NCBI GenBank assembly: GCA_002399735.1
Contig: DHEF01000017.1
Coordinates: forward strand, 351-64,350
DNA: 64,000 nucleotides
Reading direction: 5' to 3'
DNA from: Chitinophagaceae bacterium UBA4857
Lineage (GTDB): Bacteria > Bacteroidota > Bacteroidia > Chitinophagales > Chitinophagaceae
Shown: positions 16,394 to 26,508 of the stretch, in pieces
Numbering within the stretch: position 1 is the stretch's first letter
Layout: each line of letters begins with the position of its first letter
Position numbers and translations under genes: made by a program
Notes under the pieces: generated by a model
What the model saw: the letters and a program-made list of their open reading frames with translations, nothing else
The model's database searches: none
What the model was told of the DNA's origin: nothing

Positions 16394-18595
16394 TTACATC
16401 TCAAGATTATCTTCATTAACCTTGTTAAGTATAGCCCCGATAAATTTATCTTTATTGTTTTTTAAAAATTTAATAGATTCCTTATCAGCAGGTGTAAAAT
16501 TGCTTTCCGCAGAAAAAATTGCAATAAGACCATCAGCATAAGGTAATAACTCTTTTGAATCAGTATAACCGTTTAAAGGAGCACCTTCTAAAAAAATAAA
16601 ATCATACTCTTTTTTTAGTTTATCCAGATAGTTAAGCAAGTGGTTTCTTGGCAATATTTCTGAAGGCGTATAATCGCCACCTTTACAACCTATAATATCT
16701 ATTCCCGCAACTTCTGTGGATGTAATTAATTTCTTTAGACTATCTATGCTAAAATCTGCCTCATTTGCCTCAAACTCCTCTAAAACCGGTGATGCCTTAA
16801 TAGCAAGCGTCAAATCGTTATTACAAAAATTTGTATCGATTATTAATGTTTTTTTCTTTCCTAAGCTTAAAATAAAAGCCATGGCCTGAATGATAGAAGT
16901 TTTACCCTGTTGCGGTTCGGTACTTGTAAAAAGAAACGTCTTTTTACCACTACTTTCTATTTCATATCTCAGCTTCCTAAGTAATTCCAAAAACCTATTA
17001 TTTCTACTTGTTTCGTTATTATCAAAGGCTGTTATAAGATCTAATAAATTTTGCTTATTTAATTTAATTCTATTAACTACTCCCAATAAAGGAAGACCAG
17101 ACATGCGTAAAAACTGAGAGGGGGTTTTTATTGATTGATCCAAAAATTCTTTAAAAATAATAACACCACTTACCAAGGTAAAGGCAAAAAGAGCTGCTAA
17201 AATAATGATCAACATTCTTTTTGAAGGTTCTGGTTGTAGTGCGGGCTGCCCAAACAATGTTTGCTTAAAACTGTCGGGCCTTACACCAGAATAATTACTT
17301 GCTAAATTATATTGTTCATTTGCCTCTGAGTATTCTGTAAGTGCTAGTGCAATATCGTCATCGTATTGTTTAGTGGCCGCACTTGTTGCTGCCATACTGC
17401 TGATACCACCTTTTAATTGACTTAGTCTTGTTTCTATTGCACCTATTTTAGTTTTAGAAGCTTCTAATTCTGCTTTTGCATCAATACTTCTTTGTATTAA
17501 ATCATCCAATGAAGCCCTATTATTGTTTACAGGCTGTGCAGTCGATGGCGAGGACCGTAACGATGTCATTCTTTGAGAAAGTACATCCAAACGTCTCTTA
17601 ATAGTACTATCAGTTCCTCCTGTTTGCGCATACTCACTTAATAAATCATTATATTGCTTTCTTACAATTATATATTCATTGTTGGTATTCTGCGAAGGAG
17701 TGGTAGTAGCCGGGGTTGATGCAGAGCCGCTTGCTCTGAGATTTTGTATTAATGTGTTTAATTCCTGAACCCTGAAGCTTTGATTTTGATAAATACCTTT
17801 TTCTGTTATTAACTGACTCTCTAAAGCACTAATTTGGTTAAGTTTATTTGAGCCTTCCATATTAGCATCTAACACACCACTTGCAGAAGCAAATGATTGT
17901 TTTGCCAATTGCTTTTGCTCAAGGATTGCTTTTTTCTGTTTAACTAATGAATCTAAACTTGTTATAGAAAGATTGCTTCTTGTTTTTTCATTAGTACCGT
18001 AAAATTTTTTAAAATTAGAAAAAAGAGAATTAACAACAAATGCAGAAATTGTTGGACTGTTAGAAATAAATTCAATATTGATGTAATCAGACTTTTGAAC
18101 CCTGTTTACTGTTAATCCTTTTGTTAATGATTGATGATCATAGCCCAGTATTCTTAAAAATCCAAGAATTTTCTTTTCTTCTGCCGTTGCAGACGAAAGA
18201 AGTTTCATAGAGTCAATATAATTAGTAAGGGTAAGTTTAAGTTGCTCACGCTTCAGGTTATTTGAATCTAAACGTGAGTCTGACATTGGTGAAAAAGGTT
18301 CATCCGACTGCAAATCATGTAAAAGTAAACTGTAAGAAACAAGACTCAGTACTTTAGGTGAGGTCATGTTTTCTATTGCATTATTGAATTGCAACTCAGA
18401 TTGCAAATAGTTGACTGCTTTTGTTGGATCGATAACCTCGGTTTCTGTAAAGCCTGTTGATAATTGCGCAACAGATTTATATTGCTTTTTAATATTCATG
18501 GTGAATAAAAAAGCACTTATAACTGCAATTAATACAGCTATTATAATAATCCATTTACGCCTCATTAAGGCCCTAAAAAAATAGGTAAAGTCCAT
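16394..18595 (-). CDS. Wzc-like polysaccharide co-polymerase with a degenerate BY-kinase domain
   Basis: This is a 733-residue protein. An N-terminal Wzz segment has a helix at ~14-32, then a long coiled-coil periplasmic region (~200-430), a second helix (~460-485) and a cytoplasmic P-loop domain (~550-733). The P-loop is E-P-Q-Q-G-K-T-S with Lys565. The A' motif is L-I-I-D-T-N-F (Asp587), lacking the usual second Asp and Arg. The Walker B position reads F-I-F-L-E-G-A-P, with Glu670 where Asp is expected. The last 50 residues have no tyrosine, so the normal autophosphorylation cluster is absent. It should set chain length; kinase activity is doubtful. Confidence 0.83.
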   Translation of the reverse strand: MDFTYFFRALMRRKWIIIIAVLIAVISAFLFTMNIKKQYKSVAQLSTGFTETEVIDPTKAVNYLQSELQFNNAIENMTSPKVLSLVSYSLLLHDLQSDEPFSPMSDSRLDSNNLKREQLKLTLTNYIDSMKLLSSATAEEKKILGFLRILGYDHQSLTKGLTVNRVQKSDYINIEFISNSPTISAFVVNSLFSNFKKFYGTNEKTRSNLSITSLDSLVKQKKAILEQKQLAKQSFASASGVLDANMEGSNKLNQISALESQLITEKGIYQNQSFRVQELNTLIQNLRASGSASTPATTTPSQNTNNEYIIVRKQYNDLLSEYAQTGGTDSTIKRRLDVLSQRMTSLRSSPSTAQPVNNNRASLDDLIQRSIDAKAELEASKTKIGAIETRLSQLKGGISSMAATSAATKQYDDDIALALTEYSEANEQYNLASNYSGVRPDSFKQTLFGQPALQPEPSKRMLIIILAALFAFTLVSGVIIFKEFLDQSIKTPSQFLRMSGLPLLGVVNRIKLNKQNLLDLITAFDNNETSRNNRFLELLRKLRYEIESSGKKTFLFTSTEPQQGKTSIIQAMAFILSLGKKKTLIIDTNFCNNDLTLAIKASPVLEEFEANEADFSIDSLKKLITSTEVAGIDIIGCKGGDYTPSEILPRNHLLNYLDKLKKEYDFIFLEGAPLNGYTDSKELLPYADGLIAIFSAESNFTPADKESIKFLKNNKDKFIGAILNKVNEDNLEM

Positions 18596-18626
18596 AATAG
18601 TTTTCTTTTCTGAGTACTAGTTTACT

Positions 18627-18662
18627 AAAAAAAGCTGAGAACTGATAATATCAGTTCTCAGC
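18627..18662 (-). terminator. Rho-independent terminator downstream of the 1831-residue protein gene
   Basis: A perfect 13-bp stem (18634-18646 with 18650-18662, arm GCTGAGAACTGAT, 3-base loop) is followed on the minus strand by seven T residues (18627-18633). It ends transcription from the giant secreted protein gene before the Wzc-like gene. That implies the Wzc-like gene has its own promoter or depends on read-through. Confidence 0.85.
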
Positions 18663-18724
18663 ACAAGTTTTTTTTAAATTCAGGGACTGCCTATATCAAC
18701 TTTAAAAACTTCAAAGTCGAAAAT

Positions 18725-18848
18725 TGGGTGAGGGATAGTAGTGGAAAGCCCGGAGACCGTGTGTACAAACCAGCAGCGGTAGCTGCCTGGTTTGTATAAC
18801 ACGGGCGAGGACTTGTAACGAATAGCCCGACCCGAAGGGGCACCCCCT
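18725..18848 (-). repeat. Dispersed structured repeat family B, copy B1
   Basis: On the minus strand it begins GGGGGTGCCCCTTCGGGTCG and ends CTATCCCTCACCC. The ends pair (GGGTG with CACCC), CCC-TTC-GGG forms hairpin 1, and a long second hairpin has arms TACAAACCAG / CTGGTTTGTA. It lies right after the stop of the giant gene and before its terminator, on the same strand, so it would be part of that mRNA's 3' end. Confidence 0.8.
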
Positions 18849-18875
18849 AATTATCTTTCAATTGTGCAATTTTGT

Positions 18876-21800
18876 TTAATGCTTAACAATTTGAACGGTT
18901 CTTGGTTTTTCTCCATCAATACCAGCAATTTGAACAAAATAAACACCAGGTGCTAATTTGTCGCCTAATGACAGGCTTTGTTGCCAAATACCACTTCTTA
19001 CATTTGCATAATTATTTATTAAAATATTTCTTCCTGTTGCATCTCTAACAACGAGTGTAAATTTAGAAACATCTTTAGTAAATCCAACCCTAACATTAAT
19101 GTTATTTTTGAAAGGGTTAGGATATGCTTCAATATTTGTTGATTTTAACTCATTTACAAGCTGCGATGACCTTGTATTGTTAGCGCTAAGGACTTCCTCT
19201 AGCTTATTTAACTCGGTAGTTTCATTTCCTGAAGAGAATCTACCTTGTGTGATAAGCTGATTGCCATCTAATTGTTGTTCTAATGACTCAGGAGATACCA
19301 TTCCGTTAACCGATATACTATTAATAAAGGCATACATACTGGTAGTAGTAAACCAAATAGATATTGTTCCGGTAGAGTCTGGTTTTAATGCATTGATAGA
19401 AACCGTATTGCTAGTATTATTCATACCCTCTATGGAAACTCTATCGCTGCCAACCCAGAACTGACTAACAGAACTGTAACCAAAGGACGAGCCGGCAAAG
19501 AATACGAAATTATAAAGATGGGATCTGTTAAGACCACTTATAGTAAAGTTAGCCGTATCACCAGCCGCAACATAATATACTGTTCTCATTACATTATCAG
19601 GAACTGCGCCTGAGTTATTACCAGTGTTCATACCAAAACCATCATGGAAACTGGTAAAGTTTCTAAGTACATTAAAGTTTATACCAGTGCTTTGATTTTG
19701 CATGTTAACCATGTTTTCGAAAGTATAACCGCCATAGGTTAATGTATTTAAGTTGTTCCAAGGAGCAGCCTCTGAAATAGCAGCTTGAGAGTTTAAATTA
19801 AGATTAACAGTATATGTAACTGTAGAAGCACCAACATAAGGAGTAAACTCAGAATAAACACCATTGTTTACTGATCTTACTTTATAGAAGTAAGTACTTG
19901 CTGTAGCTAATCCATCATCTGTAAATGTTCTGATGTTATTAGCAACAGTACTACGTAAAGTATAGGTACCATTTGGTGTTGAACTTCTCCAGATTTCGAA
20001 ACCGGTTCTGGTTTGACCATCTTCTGCCTGCCAGTTTAATCTGGTTTGAGTAGCAGAGATACCGTTACCCTTCAGGTTTGTTGGAGGGTTAAATACATAA
20101 ACGCTGTTTGGACCATCGTAAGCAATTATTTGCATACCATTGATAATACAGAATCCTGCTCCAGCTGCTTTAGTAAGTGATACTACAATATTGCCAGAAG
20201 CATCAGCGGTTAAACCATTTAAGCGAACTGTATTTTGTACATTATTAGCCGCATCCAACGAAACTGTTTTGCCACCGGCTGCATAATTAGTAATTAATGA
20301 CCCTGATTGTGCTTGTTGTGCCGCTGTCCATGGATAGCCGGCATGCATAATAAAGCTATACTTTTTATTTGGCGATAATCCTGAAACCCTGAATTGATAA
20401 GGACTTGTATTAGAACCGAAATAAATAGATCTTAAAACATTATCAGGGAAAACGCCACTATTATTACCCGTTGTAACACCATTAGAATAAGTGCCGGTGA
20501 AAGCATTTAATAATGTTACACTAGTAGTAGTTGTAGCACCGCTTAAATCTTTTAAACTACCCACTGTAGCGCCATTTGTAGGAGCACTGTTAAAGTTATT
20601 CCAAGGGGCTGCTTGCGGTAAAGTTTGATTAAAGTTTACATTAATTGTAGTAGCATTTTTTCCTGTTACCAAAATGCTGAAAGTTTTACTATCTGTACCA
20701 CCGAAATTATCTGTTGCAACTATGGTAGCGCTATATGTTCCTAAATGATCGATACCAGGATTAATGGTAAGTGAAGCAGTTGTAGCACTTGTTGTTGAAA
20801 TTGTTGCAAAAGACGGCAAATTAGTAGAGGTATATGTAATAGTAGTTCCAAGGTCTGACGTTGCTGCTAAGTTATAGATAGCAACAGAATCGTTCTTAAG
20901 ATCTTTATTAGTAATAGCAGGTAAACTTACTACTGTTACTGGTGCAACAGGCGTAGTTACACTGATTTCATTTGAGTAGGCAGAGAAGCCACCCTCATTC
21001 TGTGCCCTAACTTTAAAGAAATAACTAGTGTTAGGTTGTAAGTTAACATCAGTATAAGATTGACTGTTTGGTGCTACAGTTTTAACTAATTCATAATTGG
21101 CATTGTTGTTTAATGAATGCCAAACTTCATAGTTTGAAACAGTTGCAGGAGCAGCCTGATTTGTCCAACTTAACGTAACACTAGTAGGGTTAACTGCAGA
21201 GGTTGTTAAGTTAATAGGTGCGGCAGGTAAAGCTGGTAACGCTAAAGTAGTTGCATTAACCAATGGCTCACCCAAAACAGCATTTGGAATAAGCTGTTTA
21301 GTAATAGTTGAGCTAGAATATCTTACTTCCAAAGTTTCGCCACCGTCTCTTTCAAAGAAAGTTACAAAAATCGGATAAACGCCAGGAGTTAGATATATAG
21401 TACCAGACGCTTCGACAGCACCATGTAAGCCATCGTTATTTACAACAGTGCCGGCATTATTAAACGTTCCAATATATAATTTAGATCCATCATCAGATGT
21501 GGTATAGAAAGTATATGTATTAGCTTCTGAGATAGTTATATAACTTGAAAATTTATACTGAAAATTATCGTTACGGTCTCTTGTTGAAATATCAAAATTG
21601 TTACTTCTACCTGTCTTCTTAGGAGTACGGGTATTGAAATCAGGCAATACAGAAAGATTATTTATTTCATAATAATTATACTGAACAGCCAGTTGTGCAG
21701 CTTTATCAAACGCTGATCCACCATTATTATTAATTGCTTTTACACGATAATAGTAGGTAGTTGATGCCTCTAATGAAGAATCTTTGTAAGAAGTAGTTCC

Positions 21801-24371
21801 TGCAGCAACAGTAGCAAAAATGTTAAACGGACCAGCATTACTGGTAGATCGGTACAACTCGAAAGCTGTTTCATTATTACTATTATCGTTCCAGCTTAAA
21901 TTAATTTTTTTAGCACTTGCAGCTGTAGCTACTAAATTAGAAGGTGCGGCTGGTACTGAGCCGGGAGCCGATACCTCTTGTACAAATGCACTGTTTGGAA
22001 TAGAAATAAAGCTGCCTCCACTTTGTGGCGTTCTCCACGATACTTCCATTACTTCACCACCACCTTGCTCATAGAACGTTATAGCAATTGGGTAAACACC
22101 AGCCGTTAAAGTTCTGGTTCCGTCAACACTTTGGGTGCCGTGTAACCCATCATTATTAACCAGCGCTGTAGCACTAAAACCGTAAGGAGATGCTGTACTA
22201 CCTAAATTACCTAAGTACAGTTTACTTCCATCATCAGAAGATGTACGGAAAGTATAAGAACCTGTTACCGGAATTTTAATAAACCCTTCCCATAAGTACG
22301 CGAAGTTATCATCCTGTACTCTGTTGGTAATAGAAACATTAGGCATATTACCTGTGGCAACTGGTGTTAAAGTAGCAAAATTTGGTAAGTTATTCCATGT
22401 ACCAGTGAAAGTATAGTGTTTGTAGTTTAAACCGCTGAATGCTGCTATAGCGGTAACTTGATTACTAGGAGAAGACAAATTACCTGCTAAGTCTCTGGCA
22501 ACAAGAACAAAATTATTTACAACACCTGTTGTTAAATTATATACGTTGAAAGTAGTTTTATCGCCAGGAATTGTATAAGCAACAATACCATTTACATACA
22601 AGTCATAGTTCTTAATGGCCGCATCATCTGTAGAAGCTTCCCAAACCAACTCAACTGAAGATTGAGAGATCATGCCACTTCTTAAATTAGCTGGAGGGGT
22701 TGGCTTAATATTATCAGAGAGTGTTAATGCACTGGCAACAGCAGAAGCCGATGAACCCGCTGTAGCATTAATAGCCCTCACTTTATAAAAGTATCTTACA
22801 TTAGGTTGCAAATTGTTAACAATAAATGAATCAACCCTGGTATTTGCAAATCCTATTAATTGATAAGGTCCGTCATTAGCTAGAGCCTGATAAATTTCAA
22901 ACGCTGTTTCAACATTTCCAGAAGGTGCTTGCAAATCCCACTTAACTCTTACCTGAGTTTGCGACAATGCCTGCGCACTAAGGTTTGAAGCGGCAGGAGG
23001 AGCATTAGGACCACTGGCACTTACCACGTTAAATATTTCCGAGAAACTGCTGGAACAACCATATTGCTCTGATACTCTTACCTGATAAGACCCTACACCA
23101 ACACCAGTTAATTTATTTGAAGTACTTGACAGCGTAGTAGTAGGATTAAGTGTTTGCCAAACATAGCTTGTATATCCTGTAGGCACTTCTAAATCTACTG
23201 AAGTCTTGCCATCTAATGAAGGCAACACATTGCTGGCTAAACCAGATACATTAATATTTGGTGAAACTGTTGCAGCCTTATATACAATTTTAACAGGAGT
23301 AGGTGACCAAACCGACCACTCTCCGTTATACTGTATTCTACATTCGTATGTACCTGTATCAACAGCTTGTATTGTATTACCGGTACCAGCTAAATTTACA
23401 CCATTTCTTCTCCATTGATACCCTGCAAAACCAGGAGTAACGCCTATTGTAACATTAATGTTATCACCCGGACAAAACTCTGTTCTTCCATATCTTGGCC
23501 AAGGGTTTGCTTTGTGCGCATTTCTTAAAAAGGGAAAATAGTCCGGTAACGCCCAAAAGTCGTTCCACACGCCGTGACCTAAATTTGGAAAAAAGTTGTG
23601 TTTATAATTAGCTCCTTGTGTACTCGCAGCATTAATAATTTGATTTACGGTATATGGAGAAGGCGCATTATCTAATCCTCCGTTTGAAATCCAAAAGCTA
23701 TTATAAATAACCTCAGGAATATTATCGCGGTGTTGAATAGCACTACCACTCATTGGTAAAGATGCAGCTGTCAACGTTTTATTTCTCATCATAAAGTTCC
23801 AGGTAGCACCACCGCCACCAGAAAGGCCGTTTACCATTATTCTAAACGGATCAACATTCACCTGCGGAACAAGGAAGTTTCTAATTAAATTAGCCAATAC
23901 GTCTAACTGGCCATCACTCCATCCACCAGAAGCAGAACTGGTTTGAGGATATAATAAAAAACCATTAAAGCTGCCATTATCTACAGCATTAGAGTGTGTC
24001 TGTCCACCATGGAACAGCTGAAATTCATTGTCGTATATAGTACCTTTTTCACCTACACCGTGAAAAAACAACAATAACGGGTATTTGGTACCCGGTGCAT
24101 CAGTAGTATAGGTTTTAGGATATTTTAAACGGAATGCAATGCCATTGTAATAATAGCATTTGAATGAAGAAGTGTTCCATCCTAACCGTTGCGACTTAAC
24201 CCATTTACCAACTGTATTTCCAGCAGGCAAACTAGGCGGCGCACTAGGATTGTACACAACAATTGGATCATTCGGGTCAAATACCTGTGCACCGGCATAT
24301 TGACACACCACCAACATTAAAACCCAAAAAAACATGAGTTTAACTACAACCTTCCCAAGCAGAGTTTTCAT
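18876..24371 (-). CDS. Giant T9SS-secreted multidomain hydrolase/adhesin (1831 residues)
   Basis: It has a signal peptide (1-28), then an alpha/beta-hydrolase domain (~85-290) with G-L-S-G-G-G (Ser184), a candidate Asp234 and G-H-G (His266), resembling PHB-depolymerase/feruloyl-esterase-like enzymes. After it come Ig-like domains (~295-450), two FN3 (~458-645), a PA14-like domain (~650-798), FN3 (~805-895), a second PA14-like domain (~900-1035), FN3 (~1048-1140) and a cadherin-like domain (~1145-1237). Then an unassigned domain (~1241-1420), FN3 (~1428-1515), a second copy of that domain (~1519-1692) and a T9SS type A sorting domain (Y-P-N-P-F at 1750, to 1831). It should be exported by T9SS and be surface-bound or released. 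Its place inside the polysaccharide cluster hints at binding or editing the glycan; the substrate is unknown. Confidence 0.88.
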   Translation of the reverse strand: MKTLLGKVVVKLMFFWVLMLVVCQYAGAQVFDPNDPIVVYNPSAPPSLPAGNTVGKWVKSQRLGWNTSSFKCYYYNGIAFRLKYPKTYTTDAPGTKYPLLLFFHGVGEKGTIYDNEFQLFHGGQTHSNAVDNGSFNGFLLYPQTSSASGGWSDGQLDVLANLIRNFLVPQVNVDPFRIMVNGLSGGGGATWNFMMRNKTLTAASLPMSGSAIQHRDNIPEVIYNSFWISNGGLDNAPSPYTVNQIINAASTQGANYKHNFFPNLGHGVWNDFWALPDYFPFLRNAHKANPWPRYGRTEFCPGDNINVTIGVTPGFAGYQWRRNGVNLAGTGNTIQAVDTGTYECRIQYNGEWSVWSPTPVKIVYKAATVSPNINVSGLASNVLPSLDGKTSVDLEVPTGYTSYVWQTLNPTTTLSSTSNKLTGVGVGSYQVRVSEQYGCSSSFSEIFNVVSASGPNAPPAASNLSAQALSQTQVRVKWDLQAPSGNVETAFEIYQALANDGPYQLIGFANTRVDSFIVNNLQPNVRYFYKVRAINATAGSSASAVASALTLSDNIKPTPPANLRSGMISQSSVELVWEASTDDAAIKNYDLYVNGIVAYTIPGDKTTFNVYNLTTGVVNNFVLVARDLAGNLSSPSNQVTAIAAFSGLNYKHYTFTGTWNNLPNFATLTPVATGNMPNVSITNRVQDDNFAYLWEGFIKIPVTGSYTFRTSSDDGSKLYLGNLGSTASPYGFSATALVNNDGLHGTQSVDGTRTLTAGVYPIAITFYEQGGGEVMEVSWRTPQSGGSFISIPNSAFVQEVSAPGSVPAAPSNLVATAASAKKINLSWNDNSNNETAFELYRSTSNAGPFNIFATVAAGTTSYKDSSLEASTTYYYRVKAINNNGGSAFDKAAQLAVQYNYYEINNLSVLPDFNTRTPKKTGRSNNFDISTRDRNDNFQYKFSSYITISEANTYTFYTTSDDGSKLYIGTFNNAGTVVNNDGLHGAVEASGTIYLTPGVYPIFVTFFERDGGETLEVRYSSSTITKQLIPNAVLGEPLVNATTLALPALPAAPINLTTSAVNPTSVTLSWTNQAAPATVSNYEVWHSLNNNANYELVKTVAPNSQSYTDVNLQPNTSYFFKVRAQNEGGFSAYSNEISVTTPVAPVTVVSLPAITNKDLKNDSVAIYNLAATSDLGTTITYTSTNLPSFATISTTSATTASLTINPGIDHLGTYSATIVATDNFGGTDSKTFSILVTGKNATTINVNFNQTLPQAAPWNNFNSAPTNGATVGSLKDLSGATTTTSVTLLNAFTGTYSNGVTTGNNSGVFPDNVLRSIYFGSNTSPYQFRVSGLSPNKKYSFIMHAGYPWTAAQQAQSGSLITNYAAGGKTVSLDAANNVQNTVRLNGLTADASGNIVVSLTKAAGAGFCIINGMQIIAYDGPNSVYVFNPPTNLKGNGISATQTRLNWQAEDGQTRTGFEIWRSSTPNGTYTLRSTVANNIRTFTDDGLATASTYFYKVRSVNNGVYSEFTPYVGASTVTYTVNLNLNSQAAISEAAPWNNLNTLTYGGYTFENMVNMQNQSTGINFNVLRNFTSFHDGFGMNTGNNSGAVPDNVMRTVYYVAAGDTANFTISGLNRSHLYNFVFFAGSSFGYSSVSQFWVGSDRVSIEGMNNTSNTVSINALKPDSTGTISIWFTTTSMYAFINSISVNGMVSPESLEQQLDGNQLITQGRFSSGNETTELNKLEEVLSANNTRSSQLVNELKSTNIEAYPNPFKNNINVRVGFTKDVSKFTLVVRDATGRNILINNYANVRSGIWQQSLSLGDKLAPGVYFVQIAGIDGEKPRTVQIVKH

Positions 24372-24590
24372 TGTAAAAAATTTATATATTATAAGGTTTA
24401 GAGACTTGCCCTAAAGTTTTTGCTTAACAGGAATAGTAGATTAAGTGTATAGTGGAATTAATAGGATTACTTAGGATTCTAAGTAAATAGAGTATTTCTA
24501 AGAAGAATTGGTAGGAGATTCAGTGGTATTGAATAAGGCTTGTATTACACAAAATATGCAATAATAAACGAAAGTATAACTTTTTTTTAA

Positions 24591-25697
24591 TTAAAAAAAT
24601 CTTTTTACACGCCACATGGGCACCTCAACAAGTTTGTGTACAATATATACAACCGGAATAGTAATAAAGAAAGCGATTATAACACAATATAACTTGCTCA
24701 GATTTACATGATTATTCATTTCAAAAAAATAATCGTAAAACAAATTATTACTGATTATTTGTATTGGTAAATGAAAAATATAAATACTGTATGACATTAT
24801 CCCAAGCTGCTTAAACACTTTTAAGTTAAATAAATACTTCAATTTCAATAACCTGTCTTTACAAAGGGTTAACACAATTAAACCTGCAAAAAATATATCA
24901 ACCAGTGTATAGTTTATCATGTAATTAAGCGAATACTCCATATGCATTGTTTTGGCCAATATAAAAACTATAACCGATCCAATACCTGCAATTACTGTAA
25001 CAGGGATTGTTAATCTTTCCAACACGCTTTTATTCGTTCTAACTAAAACCGCAATTATGGCACCTAATACAATCCCTTCCATGCGGGCAAATGTGGCTAC
25101 ATATTGAAAAGGTGGTACAAAGCCCATGTTCAACCCTACATTCCTAAAAATTAAACTGAAGAAGAAAAGAAAAACGCAAAAACGAATAAGGTTGTTTTTT
25201 GAAAATAAAAAAACAATAAATGGCCACATAATATAAAACTGTTCTTCAATGGCCAACGACCAATAATGGCTCAATCCTTTCATTGCTGGCCACCCTTCTA
25301 CCGAAAAAAGCCAGTTCTGAATATATAACCAAAACCAAACCTGATGTTCACGTTGATAAGTAACATCCATCCATGCAGTAGGTAACAGAAAAAGAAAAAT
25401 AATTAAACTTAAATAGTAGATGGGAAATACTCGAAAAATTCTTCTAAAAATGAAACTTTTAAAGTAATTAGCCTTTCCTTTTGTATCCAACAAAATGCCG
25501 GTAATAAGAAAGCCGCTCATTACAAAAAACATTTCCATAAAAACCCAAGAACCAATGAAGTATTTAGGAAAGTAATGAGCAAGTACAACAAACAAAATCC
25601 CTACACCCCGCCAGCCGTCAAATTCTTTAACGTACTTACCCGGAACGTAGGTAATTTCAATCCCTTTTTTATACTCCTTCGATATACCAAAATCCAT
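24591..25697 (-). CDS. Acyltransferase family 3 membrane protein (OafA-like)
   Basis: This is a 368-residue protein with about 10 helices. The N-terminal E-F-D-G-W-R-G motif (D27, R30) and His41 in L-A-H-Y-F-P match the OafA/YrhL branch. M-S-G-F-L-I-T-G and the conserved H-Y-W-S-L-A-I-E-E-Q-F-Y motif follow. No extra C-terminal SGNH domain is present. It transfers acyl (often acetyl) groups to surface sugars. It lies 26 bp downstream of the methyltransferase gene in the cluster. The giant protein gene follows after a 219-bp gap that likely holds a promoter. Confidence 0.87.
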   Translation of the reverse strand: MDFGISKEYKKGIEITYVPGKYVKEFDGWRGVGILFVVLAHYFPKYFIGSWVFMEMFFVMSGFLITGILLDTKGKANYFKSFIFRRIFRVFPIYYLSLIIFLFLLPTAWMDVTYQREHQVWFWLYIQNWLFSVEGWPAMKGLSHYWSLAIEEQFYIMWPFIVFLFSKNNLIRFCVFLFFFSLIFRNVGLNMGFVPPFQYVATFARMEGIVLGAIIAVLVRTNKSVLERLTIPVTVIAGIGSVIVFILAKTMHMEYSLNYMINYTLVDIFFAGLIVLTLCKDRLLKLKYLFNLKVFKQLGIMSYSIYIFHLPIQIISNNLFYDYFFEMNNHVNLSKLYCVIIAFFITIPVVYIVHKLVEVPMWRVKRFF

Positions 25698-25723
25698 TTC
25701 ATGAAATATTTATATAAAACAAC

Positions 25724-26479
25724 TTACTTTTTCTTCCAAACAGACAGAAAACCACCGGTAAAACTTAATGGTAAAATTTCTGCCACAGCACAATCCCACT
25801 TTTGCAAAAACTTAATCCTTTTAGTGATAAATGAGAAAGGAAAAACATCTTCAATAAAATTCGTTTTTGCCATTCTTTGTATTTCAAATTTATTGTCGCC
25901 AGCCAGCTTTTTTAATGATGACGTGGTAAAAAACTGAATATGCGTTAAGTCATCCGCATCAGACTGAACGGTTGTACCCGAGTAATTCAGTCCCTTCTTT
26001 AACTTCTGAATCAGCCTCCAGCCAAAACCATTATTTTTTTGTAATCTTATAATTGGTCTAGTTACAAATAATTCTCTTGGCCCCTTTCCATTTGGTACGG
26101 TAACAATTAATACACCTGTAGGATGTAAAGATTCATTTAATGTTTTTAGCAAAACTCCCGGATCATTTAAATGTTCCAACACCTCGCTACAAATAATTGC
26201 ATGATAACGATTTCCTTCTGCAACTAATTCTTCTGCACTTACCGCTTCAAATGTTACGTTAGTATATTTATTTAATGCTTTGGCTCTTTCAATTGTTTTT
26301 TCACTAATATCAATGCCTTTAACTTTAAATCCAAAAGCACCCAGCCGTCTTGATATAACGCCATTACCGCAGCCTACGTCTAACACCTCAGCTCCACTCG
26401 GAAGCTGTTTATTCAACACATCTACAATAAAATTTAAACGCTTTACATCAGCAACTCTTTCAAATTCCATTATCAACAT
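25724..26479 (-). CDS. Class I SAM-dependent methyltransferase
   Basis: This is a 251-residue Methyltransf_11/23-type protein. The SAM-binding motif is V-L-D-V-G-C-G-N-G (~33-41), with an acidic residue after beta-2 (G-I-D-I-S) and the motif C-S-E-V-L-E-H-L at the post-IV position. The C-terminal third has K/R-rich helices. Two Met codons lie close together (MLIME...), so the start could be 26479 or 26470. In this cluster it probably methylates a sugar or lipid-linked intermediate; a capping role in chain length is possible but unproven. Confidence 0.82.
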   Translation of the reverse strand: MLIMEFERVADVKRLNFIVDVLNKQLPSGAEVLDVGCGNGVISRRLGAFGFKVKGIDISEKTIERAKALNKYTNVTFEAVSAEELVAEGNRYHAIICSEVLEHLNDPGVLLKTLNESLHPTGVLIVTVPNGKGPRELFVTRPIIRLQKNNGFGWRLIQKLKKGLNYSGTTVQSDADDLTHIQFFTTSSLKKLAGDNKFEIQRMAKTNFIEDVFPFSFITKRIKFLQKWDCAVAEILPLSFTGGFLSVWKKK

Positions 26480-26508
26480 TTATATTTTTATCAAAAGTTT
26501 TTATCTAC

